From positions 30,164,606-30,228,605 of the forward strand of contig NC_089789.1 in the NCBI RefSeq assembly GCF_040412425.1: a DNA stretch of 64,000 bases, written 5' to 3'. The stretch's first letter is position 1. Each line of letters starts with the position of its first letter. This document shows, piece after piece, positions 15,282 through 25,669 of the stretch. The stretch comes from Macrobrachium rosenbergii (Eukaryota > Arthropoda > Malacostraca > Decapoda > Palaemonidae). The position numbers were made by a program, and so were the translations under genes. The notes under the pieces are model-generated. The model had not been told where the DNA came from. It did not search any database and worked only from the letters and a program-made list of their open reading frames with translations.

Positions 15282-15808
15282 AAGCACAATATCGCAACAA
15301 AAGAGCACAATATGCACGACACTCACCCTTCCTATGAGCATATAAAAGCCAAAGCCTTTTCCACAGTGACTGTTATCTTCTGAACTTATAGAAGAAGGAA
15401 GAGCTAGTATAAATAACTACTAATTCTGCTGTTGACCTTATGAAGCTATGGAAGAAGAATTATACCCTACTTGTGTGAAAAAGGGAAAAAATCCAGTTTC
15501 AGGGGCAAGAGCTTGGGGTTTGCCTTACCTACATTCCATAAACCTGGTACACTAAGAATTTATATAATGCACAAAAATTCAGCAATAGTAGAGTCTTTGG
15601 GGTCTACAGTTTTTTATTATGAACTTTTTCCAGCACTGGACTTTGCTAAATAACTCATTTCACATATTTACTAAACTCATTTCATGTACAGACTCAACAG
15701 TTTAAAGAATTGATTGTAAAATAAGTCAGTGCCGATACAAAAGCATATTAGTTAGTTTATATGCACACTAATTACACTACACATATAAAAAGGCTATAAA
15801 AAAGTAAA
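15282..15808. other. No gene recognised
   Basis: Unassigned. The 15471-15653 plus frame has no recognisable domain. Confidence 0.4.
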
Positions 15809-16110
15809 ATGACAAATTTTAATTAATTTGTATTTTTCATAGCTAACAAACCTTCAGTCTTAGCATGAGGATAAAATCTTCTAGCGCCAGCTGGAAATCG
15901 GTAAAAAACATATAAAATTGTAGAACAAGATATTGGTGACAACGGGGTTTGGCCAATTGGATGAGAGAGAAGGCACCAGCTGACCTCATTTCACCCAAGA
16001 GTCCCATGACGCATCAGGGAATTACTTGAGGGGCAGCAAGAGGTGGGCAATGTACGTTAAGACCATAGTTTGTTAGCTATGAAAAATACAAATTAATTAA
16101 AATTTGTCAT
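15809..16110. mobile_element. Palindromic element with 43-bp perfect TIRs
   Basis: The first 43 bases (15809-15851, beginning 'atgacaaattttaattaatt') are the exact reverse complement of the last 43 (16068-16110). Beyond the perfect arms the pairing continues imperfectly ('cttcagtcttagc' against 'ctatggtcttaac'). The 215-bp core is non-coding. It abuts DIRS-type coding remnants, and sequence after 16,110 ('aacaaacctaggtctta') resembles the inner arm, so it may be the terminal inverted repeat of that element rather than a separate MITE. No target-site duplication was seen. Confidence 0.85.
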
Positions 16111-16629
16111 TTCTTCATATGCAGAACAAACCTAGGTCTTATCAAGAGGACCAACTGGAGGTTCAGCACACCTGGTCTCATTTCCTGGTCAGGCTAAAGC
16201 AGATGAAGGAGACACATGCCTCTGACTTGTCAGATAAAAAAGTTTACCAAACAGTCAGACTACTGAGCTCATACACAATGTGGAGGAACACTGTATAAGT
16301 GGAGGTTAAACAGCTATATCTGTTCTGACAAACAAACCCATGTTAGCCACCAATTTGTTTGTTATCATTCCTCTTTCCCCTTGTCAGAGAGAGGAAGGAC
16401 TAGCTTCTGCAAGGAAAATATTCACGTAAGAATAAACTTTCTCAAACAGAAAGGCCACTTGTTCACCTGTATCTGACCAGTTCCAGCTCATGACGGGTCA
16501 ATCTTACTACTGCCCGTGGATAGAGAAGAAGGGGAAAAGGGAAAAGAAAAAAGACCAGTCATCTCATTCACTCTCACTTTAATATCATTATCTTAGGTAA
16601 GATACAAACTGTCCCGCTAGGGGCACAGG
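16111..16629. other. Probable non-coding end of the DIRS-like element
   Basis: It lies between the 43-bp-TIR element and the recombinase remnant, and opens with 'aacaaacctaggtctta', a diverged echo of the TIR. No frame is supported. Confidence 0.4.
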
Positions 16630-17790
16630 ATGAGCTACACTTGTTGAGCAGCCACCACCAGACCCAAGGAAAAAGTCAAGGACCTGTGAGCAACGTCCCA
16701 AAGATAAAAGGATGTGAAGGTGGTTTGATGAAGCCAACTACCAGCCTTCAAAATCCTATGAACAGATAAGTTCTTAAAAGCTAATGAAGGGCCTAAACCC
16801 CTTTCATCATGTGTTCTTGCACACACTGTGTTAGAATCCGAGGTTGTAGAAGAGCTATAAGCACGACTAATAACCTCACAGCCAGGAGATGGCATTTTTG
16901 AATACTTCTTTCTTGATCAAGCCTGTGCTTACAAAAAAGTCTTTACCACCCCCGCCTGAGGTGATGAGTCCTTTTTAGGTAACCATGCAGTGTTCTGACA
17001 GGACATAAGAGCAATTCGTCTGGGTCGTTATTAACAAAATCTCCCTGGGGAAGGGATGGAAAAGGATTCAAATCTGTCATCATGAATCTAAGGATTTTGA
17101 GCCTTAGTTACAAATTCCGGTACAAGTTCAAAGGCTGTGGACCCCCAACCCCTCGTGTGTTTAACATTAGAAGAGAGACCATGGAGTTCTCCTGCTCTCT
17201 TCAATGAAACTAAAGGCAGTAAGAAGATCATTTTAAGGGTCAAGTCTGTGCCCGATGACCGTCGTAACGGTTCATATGGGGCTCGAGTGAGACTACTTAG
17301 CACCAGCGTCAGGTCCCAACTAGGGAGGTTTAAGTTCTCTAGGAGAACAAGACTGCTCAAAGCTTTTGAGTAGCATTGAGATTTTCCAAGAAGAAGAAAG
17401 GTCCACATCTTTTAGGTGCACAACCAAACCCAAAGCAGCCCGTAGCCTTTGATGGCAGACACAGAAAGACTTTTCTCCCTCCTGAGAAAAACTAGGAAAT
17501 CTGCTATTTCCTGAACAGAAGTTCTGACTGGAGAGAGAACCCTTCAATGACACCAATCACAGTAGATGGCCCATATTCCCTGGTATACGGCTGAGGAAGA
17601 TCTTCTGAGATAGCCAGACATCTCTGTCGCTGCTCTGCGAGAAAAGCCTCTTGGAAGGATCTCTCTGGGAACTGCTGACAGCAGGGACAGTAGATCAGGG
17701 AACTTTTCTGCATGAGGCCACCAGGGAGCTACAAGGGTTATCCTGAGACTATAAACTCCAATACAAAAATTCATATTGAAATGGTTTCAC
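16630..17790 (-). pseudogene. DIRS-type retrotransposon: RNase H end and tyrosine recombinase
   Basis: Minus-strand pieces line up in the order of a DIRS-like element but in shifted frames. About 17774-17544 reads 'ITLVAPWWPHAEKFPDLLSL', the usual end of the RT/RNase H polyprotein. About 17408-17088 reads 'LPSWDLTLVLSSLTRAPYEPL' in part, then 'KHTRGWGSTAFEL', the N-terminal part of the recombinase. About 17040-16975 gives 'DELLLCPVRTLHGYLKR'. About 16820-16640 gives 'THDERG', which corresponds to the conserved HxxR, followed by 'ILKAGSWLHQTTFTSFYLWD', whose Tyr fits the nucleophile position. Conserved residues survive although frameshifts and stops split the gene, so decay is moderate. The family's usual function is integration of extrachromosomal copies by recombination. 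Identification is by motif recall. Confidence 0.85.
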
Positions 17791-18049
17791 AGCAAAATAG
17801 CTGGATTATGTTCCATAAAATTCTATATCAAGCCACCTCCCCCCAACAAATATTAATACAGTTTAAGAGCAAAGCAACATCGAATAATTTTATGTTACAG
17901 TACTAAGAAAATGGTAAAAAGTAAAATAGTTACTCTCAACACCATGTCATCTCCCTAACTGGATGTTACAAGTCTGAATACCTTACAGTTGGAAGCATCT
18001 TTGCTATACATAAACAACAACTGCTGATACACCTCATTTTATCTCAAAT

Positions 18050-18200
18050 TATGCCTGCAAATTGCCATCAAGAAGTCTATTCTCTAAGGTGTTTTGGGTT
18101 AGATATGTAGATGATTGTTTTTGTATAGTAAGAGAAAATGTAAATATACCTGATCTCTTGCAAACAATTAACAATCTTGTACCATCCATAAAAGAACATG
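18050..18200 (+). pseudogene. Penelope-like reverse transcriptase fragment
   Basis: One frame from about 18076 reads 'KVFWVRYVDDCFCIV' and continues 'IPDLLQTINNLVPSIK'. The YVDD is the catalytic C motif of an RT palm, and the W-x-R-Y-V-D-D-x-F surround with a later PSI-K fits Penelope-like elements best. Similarity stops abruptly near 18,195, so this is a truncated scrap of about 45 residues. A different RT clade is possible. Confidence 0.6.
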
Positions 18201-18945
18201 CTGCCCAAATTAACAAACTATAACCCTGCCCCCCTTCTGATTTTGTATATAAGGCTCTCTCAACTTCTTTTGTATTCAGTGTGAACTTGAAAATGTATAA
18301 TAAACTTCGAAAGTACTTGTTCAAAGTCCCAGTTTTCACTCACCTTCTGGCGTGGATTTTATAATAAAATGCCATCATGCTGTCTATATACAAATAAAGA
18401 TATTTCTTACTTTGCAGAATGGTACAAAGTGGAGGTCGGATAAAATAAGACCAAGGCTAATCTCAACTGTAAGGACCAAAGCCCAAATACAGTGCAACAT
18501 ATGTGGCCAATGAGTACGGGGACCTCCTCTGATGGAAAAGGACTGTTCCCATTTATTACTGCAAAAATACAAAGCTGAAGAAGGTTTGTTTACTGTATAA
18601 ACACAGGCAGAATATTCATTGTTGTAAAACAATAAAATAAATATGTCAAGATCTCAGTAAGTTGCAAGTCTTCTGAGATAACAAAGTTAAAAAGCAACTG
18701 AAAGAACTTAATTTATTGCATGAATCTCTTAAAGTATTAAGTTTTTATAACATGAAACATTTTTCCATACAAACCTATCAATCATACAGAACTTAACAGG
18801 AGTTACTTAGTAAGTGACCCAAAAATAAGGGCTATATATGATTGACGGGTTGGAAATGATAATCTAAAAGTTTTTCTCAAGCTGTAAAACTTCGTAATTC
18901 AAAAAAACATAAATATGGTACCTTAAGTATAGAAATAAAAAAAAT
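18201..18945. other. No gene recognised
   Basis: Unassigned. Nothing confidently coding, although it lies downstream (minus strand) of the exon-cassette array and could hold its continuation. Confidence 0.4.
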
Positions 18946-19239
18946 TATCTTCATATTAATGTAAAGATCCTTCCATCTTGTCACAGCAATTAAATTTTTC
19001 TTTGCTTATCCATGCTGTCGACAGCTTTCTTAAATATTGTACCTGTGAATTAGAGAGATATTCATCATTACAGCATAAGCTAAAAAAATCAGCTTTCATT
19101 TAATTTTGTTACATCACTGAAAACTTTTATTTCATTAACAGACTAACTTTATGACAGTATTTGTAATTTAAGCTCCAAATTTTTGGTAAATCTGATGTCC
19201 CCTGAAAAAGTAATCCCTACAGAACATAGCCATGATTAC

Positions 19240-19347
19240 CTTTCATATTATACATCTTGGTTCTTGTATGATCCTTCCATCTCATCTCAGAAATTAAATT
19301 TTTCTTTCCATATCCACATTGTTTAGGGCTTTTCTCAAACTTTACAC
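19240..19347 (-). CDS. Best-preserved exon cassette (internal exon)
   Basis: The acceptor is strong: pyrimidine-rich 'tttctttgttgttcacag' precedes 19347. The donor after 19240 is 'AAAG|GTAATC'. The exon is 108 nt and open in the frame that starts after two bases. It encodes about 35 residues, including 'KSPKQCGYGKKNLISEMRWK' and then 'DHTRTKMYNMK'. It enters and leaves in the same phase, so it could be duplicated or skipped without shifting the frame. It is rich in Lys/Arg with one Cys and no recognised domain, and may bind nucleic acid, but that is only a guess from charge. No start or stop exon was identified. Confidence 0.45.
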
Positions 19348-19701
19348 CTGTGAACAACAAAGAAATTCATTAGCATAAATTAAAGCAAAAAATATCTATA
19401 TTACATTTTGAATCATATTAACAACTTTTTATATTCTAACTTGTCATGGTAATCAAATTTTTATTTGCTTATCCAGTTTGTTTACGGCTTTTCTCAAATT
19501 GTGCACCTCTGAATTACAATGATATTCATCAGTACAGCATAAACTAAAATAATCAACTTTCATTACATTTCACACCTCACTGCAAACTTTCCTTTCATTA
19601 ACAAACTACCTAAATGAGTATTCATGATTCACGACATAAGTTTTTTAGCACATTTGATGTCACCTGAAAATATAGCCTGTATAGAATACACCAAAGGTTA
19701 C

Positions 19702-19815
19702 CTTTCATGTTATTCATGAGTAGTCTGCTTCTTGTACGGTCTTTCCAACTCATTTCAGCAATTAAATTGGTGTTTCCTCACCCACATCATTTAGGGCTTT
19801 TCAAAAATTTTGTAC
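19702..19815 (-). pseudogene. Second spliceable exon cassette, with stops
   Basis: It is paralogous to 19240-19347, with acceptor 'gattcacag' and donor 'AAAG|GTAACC', and is 114 nt, again divisible by three. The C-terminal half reads 'NLIAEMSWKDRTRSRLLMNN', clearly related to the intact copy, but two in-frame stops interrupt the N-terminal half. Confidence 0.5.
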
Positions 19816-20876
19816 CTGTGAATCATAAAGCCATTCATTAGCAGAAACAAAAAAAATTCTGACTGCATTTTAAATCCTATTGACAACTTTTTTTTTATTT
19901 TCTACCTCCCAAAATGACAGTATGTATTCATGATACAAGACACTATTTCTAACATATCTGACACACCTGAAAACATAATCCATACAAAAGACAACACAGA
20001 ATACTGTTCATCCTACACATAAGAAGTCTGCTTCTTGTCTAGCTTGTTAAACATGAACCTGTGCTTATATCTTGACTAATGAGGACAGTTATCATTATAA
20101 CTACAAACTCTATAATTATGTATTGTTGTCTCAAATATTATCAAATAGTCAAATGTATATTTTAATATTACATGAAAACATTGATAAAACTTACTTATCT
20201 AATAATGACTATTATGAAATGAAGCCTCAAACCTGTTACCAAAATAATAAATGGTCCAGTAGTCTTTATTTGAATAAAGCTACCTGTTTATACAGTAATT
20301 AGTCTTCAACGATAGGCAAAAGGCAGTAACAATTCACCATCAAAAATAAGTTCCTTGTTCATTTCACACAAAATATGCAATTTCCCAATAAAGTAGCACC
20401 TCAACTTAATAGACAATTTGGGAGTCTGGCTTTCTGATAAGTAACAAAGTCCCTATATTATAGCCTGTACTTGAATATGTTCTAGATATCTTACTGCTAA
20501 TAGCAATTCCACATAGTTCCTAACCTACACTAACCTGTACTTTACGCTTAACATTCAATTAAGAGATTTATCTAAAAATTAATCAGATCTACAATGGCAA
20601 CATAGCAAAAAATAATCATAATGATGTTCCTGATAAATATAATCATAATAATCTTCCTGATAAATATAAAAGTCCATTGGGTTGAGGTACTGTCCATTAA
20701 GTTGAGATGTTACTTGTAGATTATTTTTCAAAAGATATGCCAATAAATAACTGTACTCTATTTCACCGCAATGAAATACCAACCTTCAAGATAAGATAGG
20801 TTGTTCAGTACTGTTTTGAAGCAATAATTTCTTAACCATCCTCAAATTTGAATAAATTTCATCCTTACTATGATTA

Positions 20877-20925
20877 CTATAACCCTTGGGGGTCACTATC
20901 AAGGAAAGATCCAAGTTAATCTAGT
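20877..20925. repeat. Fragment of the 'ttgggggtcactatc' dispersed repeat
   Basis: 'acccttgggggtcactatc' followed by 'aaggaaagat' recurs at about 37,095-37,120. Confidence 0.6.
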
Positions 20926-22567
20926 CAAGGTGAGGACTGGGGAAACTTAGAAATTATTGATAATGGAAATTAGCCTTGCATGAAATTCAGTCAATCAGAA
21001 GACTATTTAGCTAATTTCTTGGTTTATTGACAAAACTGACTGTATACTGAATGTACATGCTTACTTACATCTTTCAAAGTATTGACATTTACAGTTACCT
21101 CTAAAGATAACAAAGGAAGCCCTCCCCTCATTGTCAGGCAAGTCCCCCACGTGAAGTAAGGATACAGTATAGTCTACATTTTCACAGACAATTTATTAGG
21201 GCTATTTCTATTGCATTAGCTGAAGTCCTAAAATGGTTTTTATTAGGAAATTCCCTTGACAAGTGTTTGGGTTTAGGGTTTTGCATCCCTGTATTTATTT
21301 TGTATTTCTTCGCCTAAAAACTCCCGTTTTCAACAGTGGTCTTCAATTAATGTTGGATTAGTGGAGAGGGTGTATCTGGAGTAATGGATCACCTGCCCCT
21401 TTCCAAAGGAATGGACTGCCTGAGTCATCAAAATCATATAAAAAAACTTTAAGAGAAATATTATTTTACATTTGTAATCTATTAAAAGTTTGTTAGGGAT
21501 TAAATTTCATTTGTACACACAACAAACTTATTACCTACCACTAATGGAATAGGTATACAGTATGAGAACATTTTAAAAAAGACTTCTACTGTGTTACTAT
21601 CTTTGCAGTGTTATGATTCATACATGCATGCTAAGACCAGCATTCAACCTTTCATTCCTGTTTCCACCAAAATCATGGCAAGACATGATATTATACTATT
21701 CTGGGAGTTTTCCAATTCTGATGATTCCAATATGTCAGGGTTGTTACTACTTTCAACCCATTTCCAGTTTCTCCAAAACCAAGGTGAATACCAAAACTGG
21801 CTACACCAGGAGGATTTACTTGATTTCTCTGGTGCTTGTGATGTATGTAACATAGTGAAAGGAAATTTATGAGTAATAGTCCTACCTCCCACATCATCCA
21901 CCCAACATACACATGGAAGTGTAATAATCAGATGTGTTGAAAAAGTTATCAGCAGCAACTTTGAATAAGGTTAGCCAATCATCTGTTGTTCTCTGATCTT
22001 AATATCATTGCACAAAGAAAAAGTGAGGATTTGGACCTAGTACCAATAAGGGTTGGCCTAAGCCATTCCACCTGTTCGCTGTTCAACATTTCATGACAAA
22101 AATTGAGCATTTGGACCCATTAATGCTATGGGTTACCCAGGCCAGTCCACATGCTCAACATTCATTGTCACTTGGGGGCCTCGGCCCTCCCCTGGCCAGG
22201 TCAGTAATGTAATTGTAGCCTATTAGGCTATGAGCAGGCTTCCAGGGGGAACCCATTTGCACTTTAAAATATAACTTTCTTATGTTTTAATGAGAGCTTT
22301 GAATGTTTTTGACATGAGTTTCATCAGCAAATAAGTTTAGCAAAGGTGGACCCAGTCTTATCCTCTATAAATTGGGCTTTTAGGGCGGGGAAAAAGTAGA
22401 ATACATGGACCTTAATCCAATTGATAGCTCTCATTCAGATTCACGTAAGTTCAGGCTATAACATAGCAAACTTCCAAACTAGTATCACGTATTACAGACA
22501 GGAATTAGTAACATAGGTTAAGTTTCGGGCAAAACTGAAGACTTCAATTAGGCCTATACTGCAATAT

Positions 22568-22745
22568 GGGGTATTTCTCGTCGGTAACCATAACATTTAC
22601 TGGCTTTTACTTGTTTTTGTTTATACCTTTTGGTTGTGTTAATGATATTTACAGTCTTTTGTTTATGTTTTCACGTTCATTTCCAAGGGGCTGGTACTAA
22701 ACGCGGCGCCCACTGTGCACGTAAATTGAGTTACCAAACGAGAGG
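22568..22745 (+). repeat. Diverged copy of the 36.9-kb dispersed repeat
   Basis: 'atgatatttacagtcttttg', a 'gg.ctggtactaaacgcggcg' block and a following 'ac.taaat' segment correspond in order to 'atgatatttacagtctcttg' and 'ggcttgtactaaacacgccg' at 37,007-37,075. Confidence 0.6.
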
Positions 22746-24296
22746 GGCATGGTAGGCTAGTAATCTTCAATTTTACCATTGGAAAATAAAATTTGTCAAG
22801 TTCAAAGTGACCTAAAATAGGTGGCCTCATGGTTTAAAGTAAAATATATCGCCAAGAATAGATAAATGATTCAAGGCATAGTCCAGGCTGTCAAAAGGCT
22901 GACTATGGCTTTGGCCTACCTGGCTTAGCCTCAAGTACTCTATCGTTGCCTAAAGCACGAAAGTTTCAGCGTTATGTTCATTGTTGTTATAACATGATGG
23001 CCTTGTGCCAGCAGTGGCTTTTGTTTCTTGGAGAGCCTGTACATTTTCCTCGTTTCTCCAGCATAGGTTGTTGGTTTGTAGTAGTTTTCTGTTTGTTATT
23101 GTTTTTGGCGTTCTTCTTCTTGCCCGCATTATGCACGGAGTAATGATTTGTTTCCCCTCTTGCATTTCAAATGTATTCTTAACAGCATCTTTCAGTTTTG
23201 ACTTCCTTAGTATTTTCTGTTTTTTCTCAGCTTTTTTATAAGTTTTGTACTTATCAAAAATACAGTCAAATTTCTACTCTCAAGTGAATTCGACAGTTTA
23301 TTTAAGCAATACTTCTCTGGAAGCACAAAATGAGCTTTGTCATATTGATCGTGGTATTGTTACTTTTGAAGAGGTTACTATATTCACCTGTGTCGATTAT
23401 ATAAGGAATTATGGCTAATTCTCACTAAACAATTGCTCTATTCGTCCTTCTTCATTTCAGGGAAACCTGAAATGTGTTTGCATTATACTTAGTTTTCCTA
23501 TAAATGTCTTTTATGAAACCATAGTCCTTTTGCATAACTAGTACTACAAAATTACTCGATGCAACAATTTCTAGACCATAAAAATGTATAGCCAAAGCTA
23601 ATGATATTGGCAAACAAGTGACGAGTCTTTATCAGGGATTCCATACACGATGTTTAATGGGACCATGGCACATAGAAAAAGGATTCAAGCCTTTCTTAAA
23701 CTTCACAAGCATCAGAATCCATATGATTTGCAAGAAGACTGGAAAGAATGGAAATCTCTGCCATCTGCGCTTCCTGGAGTCTTTAGTATGCCCCTGCTCA
23801 AGAGTCAGGTCTATTGTCACTTAAAGTCCATTGACACATGCACTGATTTTCTCCTTTGCTTGTCTTATTCGTTCTCTCTCGCATAGGTAACTCAGTAAGT
23901 TAACTCGTTAGGTTATATTTGTTAGAAGTAACTTTCATTACAGTAAACATAAAGAATTGTTGGTTCTATTTCAGTTTAGTAAATATCAGTTATCTTAATT
24001 TCTTTTCCTTTTGGCACTGATGACCTTTGATGGTGAGATCTTCGTTTATTCATCCTTGTAGCAATCACACTGTTAAGTTCTGTATTGTTAATTCAAATAT
24101 GTGATTGCTTGAAGTGAAGAAAAAGAAGGCTGAGAAAAGGAAATATTCCATTGTTCACATTACACGCCACTGAATTCCTATATCAGCTTATGATACACCC
24201 ACAGTAAATTACTAACTATTCTGAAAGAAAAAGAAAATCCATATTTTTCAAGACCAAAGGAGGAAGGGGGTGCTAGCAGATAATCTTCCATTATCG

Positions 24297-24302
24297 TTTA
24301 TT
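24297..24302 (-). terminator. Poly(A) signal AATAAA
   Basis: The canonical hexamer on the minus strand lies 51 bases past the stop codon at 24353-24355 of the cytolysin-like gene, with no other gene in between. Confidence 0.7.
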
Positions 24303-24352
24303 TGTTGTAAGGTAAAATTACAAAGTCGTACAAAACATTAGTTATCGTATAA

Positions 24353-25071
24353 TTACTTGATCTTATTTTTAACAAAGCCAGGCAATGAGTTGATGTCAAA
24401 TATAGTCACTGTACTAGACGTTCTGTGGCTGTCCCCCATAGTCATGGTTACATAGTATTTCCCCATCATAACTTCGCATGGCCTCCGCACACCCCAGGCT
24501 ATATTACCGTTACTGCTGTATGATCTTTCCCCAGGACCACAACAAACAAGATCAAAAGACGATCTCCTGTCTGGGATCATTTCCGGATCTTTGATGTATT
24601 GTTCCATCCTGTTGAAAGAGTCCCAGAAGGTTTCTTTTTCTCCTTGTCGCAGAGGTAGAGGCCTATGAAGTTGCAGTAGTGGTTAAAATTGTATGGGCAG
24701 TCCCAGAGAATGTGGAGGTAGGTGTCCTCGTCCAACTGGTAGGTGACGATGCCGTTGCTCCCAGTAGTTGCCCAGCCTCCAGCTGCGTGGAAAAGTGCGT
24801 CATCTTCACTACGGCTCGGAAGAATGCCCTTGGGCACTATTTTAGCCTGACCCCAGTGGAGGTAATATTCATGAAGGCCAATGCTATGGTCAGTGTTATT
24901 GTGGATGATCATATGGTTACTGATTCCTGTTCCGTCGCGGTCGATTCCCAAAGCCCAAACACTTCCTGTGGATGACGACAGAGCCGCAGAAACGGCGACT
25001 CGCTTTGCCTGTGAGTTGGAGTAGTTGGAAGCGCTCTCACTGCCTGGCGGTTCTGCAATGGCTGACATCAT
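24353..25071 (-). CDS. Actinoporin-like pore-forming protein, 3' coding exon with one-base frame break
   Basis: The first part (25071 to about 24635) is one open frame. It holds an N-terminal stretch of about 35 residues without a signal peptide, then 'VWALGI', a 'HWGQAKIVPKG' loop, 'GWATTGSNGIVTYQLDED', and 'ILWDCPYNFNHYCNF'. This is the order of beta-strands and the Pro-aromatic-Asn turn that forms the membrane-lipid head-group site in actinoporins and related cytolysins. The C-terminal part (from about 24635 to the stop at 24353) continues the domain in another frame, beginning at Met 24607 or slightly upstream. The shift is one base, in or next to a purine run ('gagaaaaagaaacc' on the minus strand), so a sequencing indel, a recent inactivation or recoding are all possible. 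Total length is near 230-240 residues, slightly long for the family. Upstream is a splice acceptor at 25083-25084, so earlier exons, perhaps with a signal peptide, are missing. Aegerolysin is the main alternative because of 'WDCP', but the C-terminal extension favours an actinoporin-like fold. Known family members bind sphingomyelin-type lipids and oligomerise into pores; whether this one does is unknown. Confidence 0.65.
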
Positions 25072-25082
25072 GGTACGCGAAT

Positions 25083-25084
25083 CT
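25083..25084 (-). other. Splice acceptor of the cytolysin-like exon
   Basis: Minus strand reads 'ttaccttatatgctggctcc' and then 'tacag', ending at 25083. The exon begins at 25082, and the first in-frame ATG pair is at 25071. A frame also runs upstream to an ATG at 25098, so translation could instead start inside what I call the intron. Confidence 0.5.
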
Positions 25085-25111
25085 GTAGGAGCCAGCATAT
25101 AAGGTAAAGTG

Positions 25112-25167
<56 letters not shown>

Positions 25168-25270
25168 AAATATGAAAATATTTCTATGGAATAAGCCAAA
25201 AAGGCCATGACTTGACAAAACAAGCTTCCACAGAATTATGCACCACCTAATGAAGAAATGGAAAACAAAA
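25112..25270 (-). mobile_element. LINE 3' end with (AAT)n tail
   Basis: An (ATT)n tract (25112-25164) is followed by sequence matching the block after the (ATT)n at 57284-57364: 'ctatggaataagcc' against 'catatggaacaagccc', and 'aagcttcca(c/a)agaat' shared. In minus orientation this is a LINE 3' UTR ending in an AAT tail. It lies only 27 bases from the acceptor of the cytolysin-like exon. Confidence 0.75.
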
Positions 25271-25669
25271 GATTAGGAATTAAATGAGGATTAATAGGCT
25301 CACCTTCAAATATGAGCATCCATATATACAGCAAAAGGTCAGACAACAGCTCATAGGCCAATGGTTCTTAATTATTTAATCCAAATGTTACTTTGGCAAA
25401 GATATTCTGTACCTAAGCATGAAACATGCAGATTTTAACACTCTTTTTCTGTGTGAATGCCTGTGTCTGTAAATACCATTTCTACCCAACCGTTAAATAT
25501 GAAAATTCAGTGAATAAAAATATCCCTCTGTTCATATATTTTACTTGCAAAGAGGAAGAGACTAACTGGCATCCTGATCAGCCAGCCTTTTAAAATTGAT
25601 TTCACAATACTTTCGAGAAATAAGTGAAAATTCACAATTGTACATATCTGCATGAAAGTTTTTCATGTT
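25271..25669. other. Probable intron sequence
   Basis: Nothing recognised. It lies between the LINE tail and the degenerate minisatellite upstream of the cytolysin-like exon. Confidence 0.4.

Larger units (their letters stand above)
18946..20060 (-). pseudogene. Tandem array of exon-like cassettes
   Basis: Five minus-strand cassettes have acceptor-like sites ending in AG just above 19042, 19347, 19506, 19815 and about 20056. They are spaced about 305, 159, 309 and 241 bases, giving a higher-order repeat of about 470 bp made of a 303-bp and a 168-bp subunit. The cassettes share the frame 'F.KSPKQCG.GK.NLI' followed by 'EM.WKD.TR'. Copies 2 and 4 keep acceptor and donor sites; the others have lost the donor or gained stops. 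I do not recognise the domain. The array looks like an ancient tandem exon duplication in a gene that is now at least partly dead. Confidence 0.6.
20061..24296. other. 4.2 kb without a confident gene
   Basis: A candidate last exon on the plus strand starts at about 21607 after 'ttactatctttgcag' and is open to 21872, with residues such as 'NQGEYQNWLHQEDLLDFSG', but I recognise no family. Two short copies of a dispersed repeat (20877-20925 and 22568-22745) match the block at 36,885-37,125. A frame at 23650-23886 (plus) is open without recognisable content. Confidence 0.4.

Noticed and set aside
18968..20050. Simple satellite DNA as explanation of the 470-bp repeat
   Set aside because: Conserved acceptor and donor sites and lengths divisible by three in two cassettes point to exon duplication instead, though this is not certain.
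24679..24975. 98-codon plus frame opposite the cytolysin-like exon
   Set aside because: It is the antisense shadow of the better supported minus-strand coding sequence.
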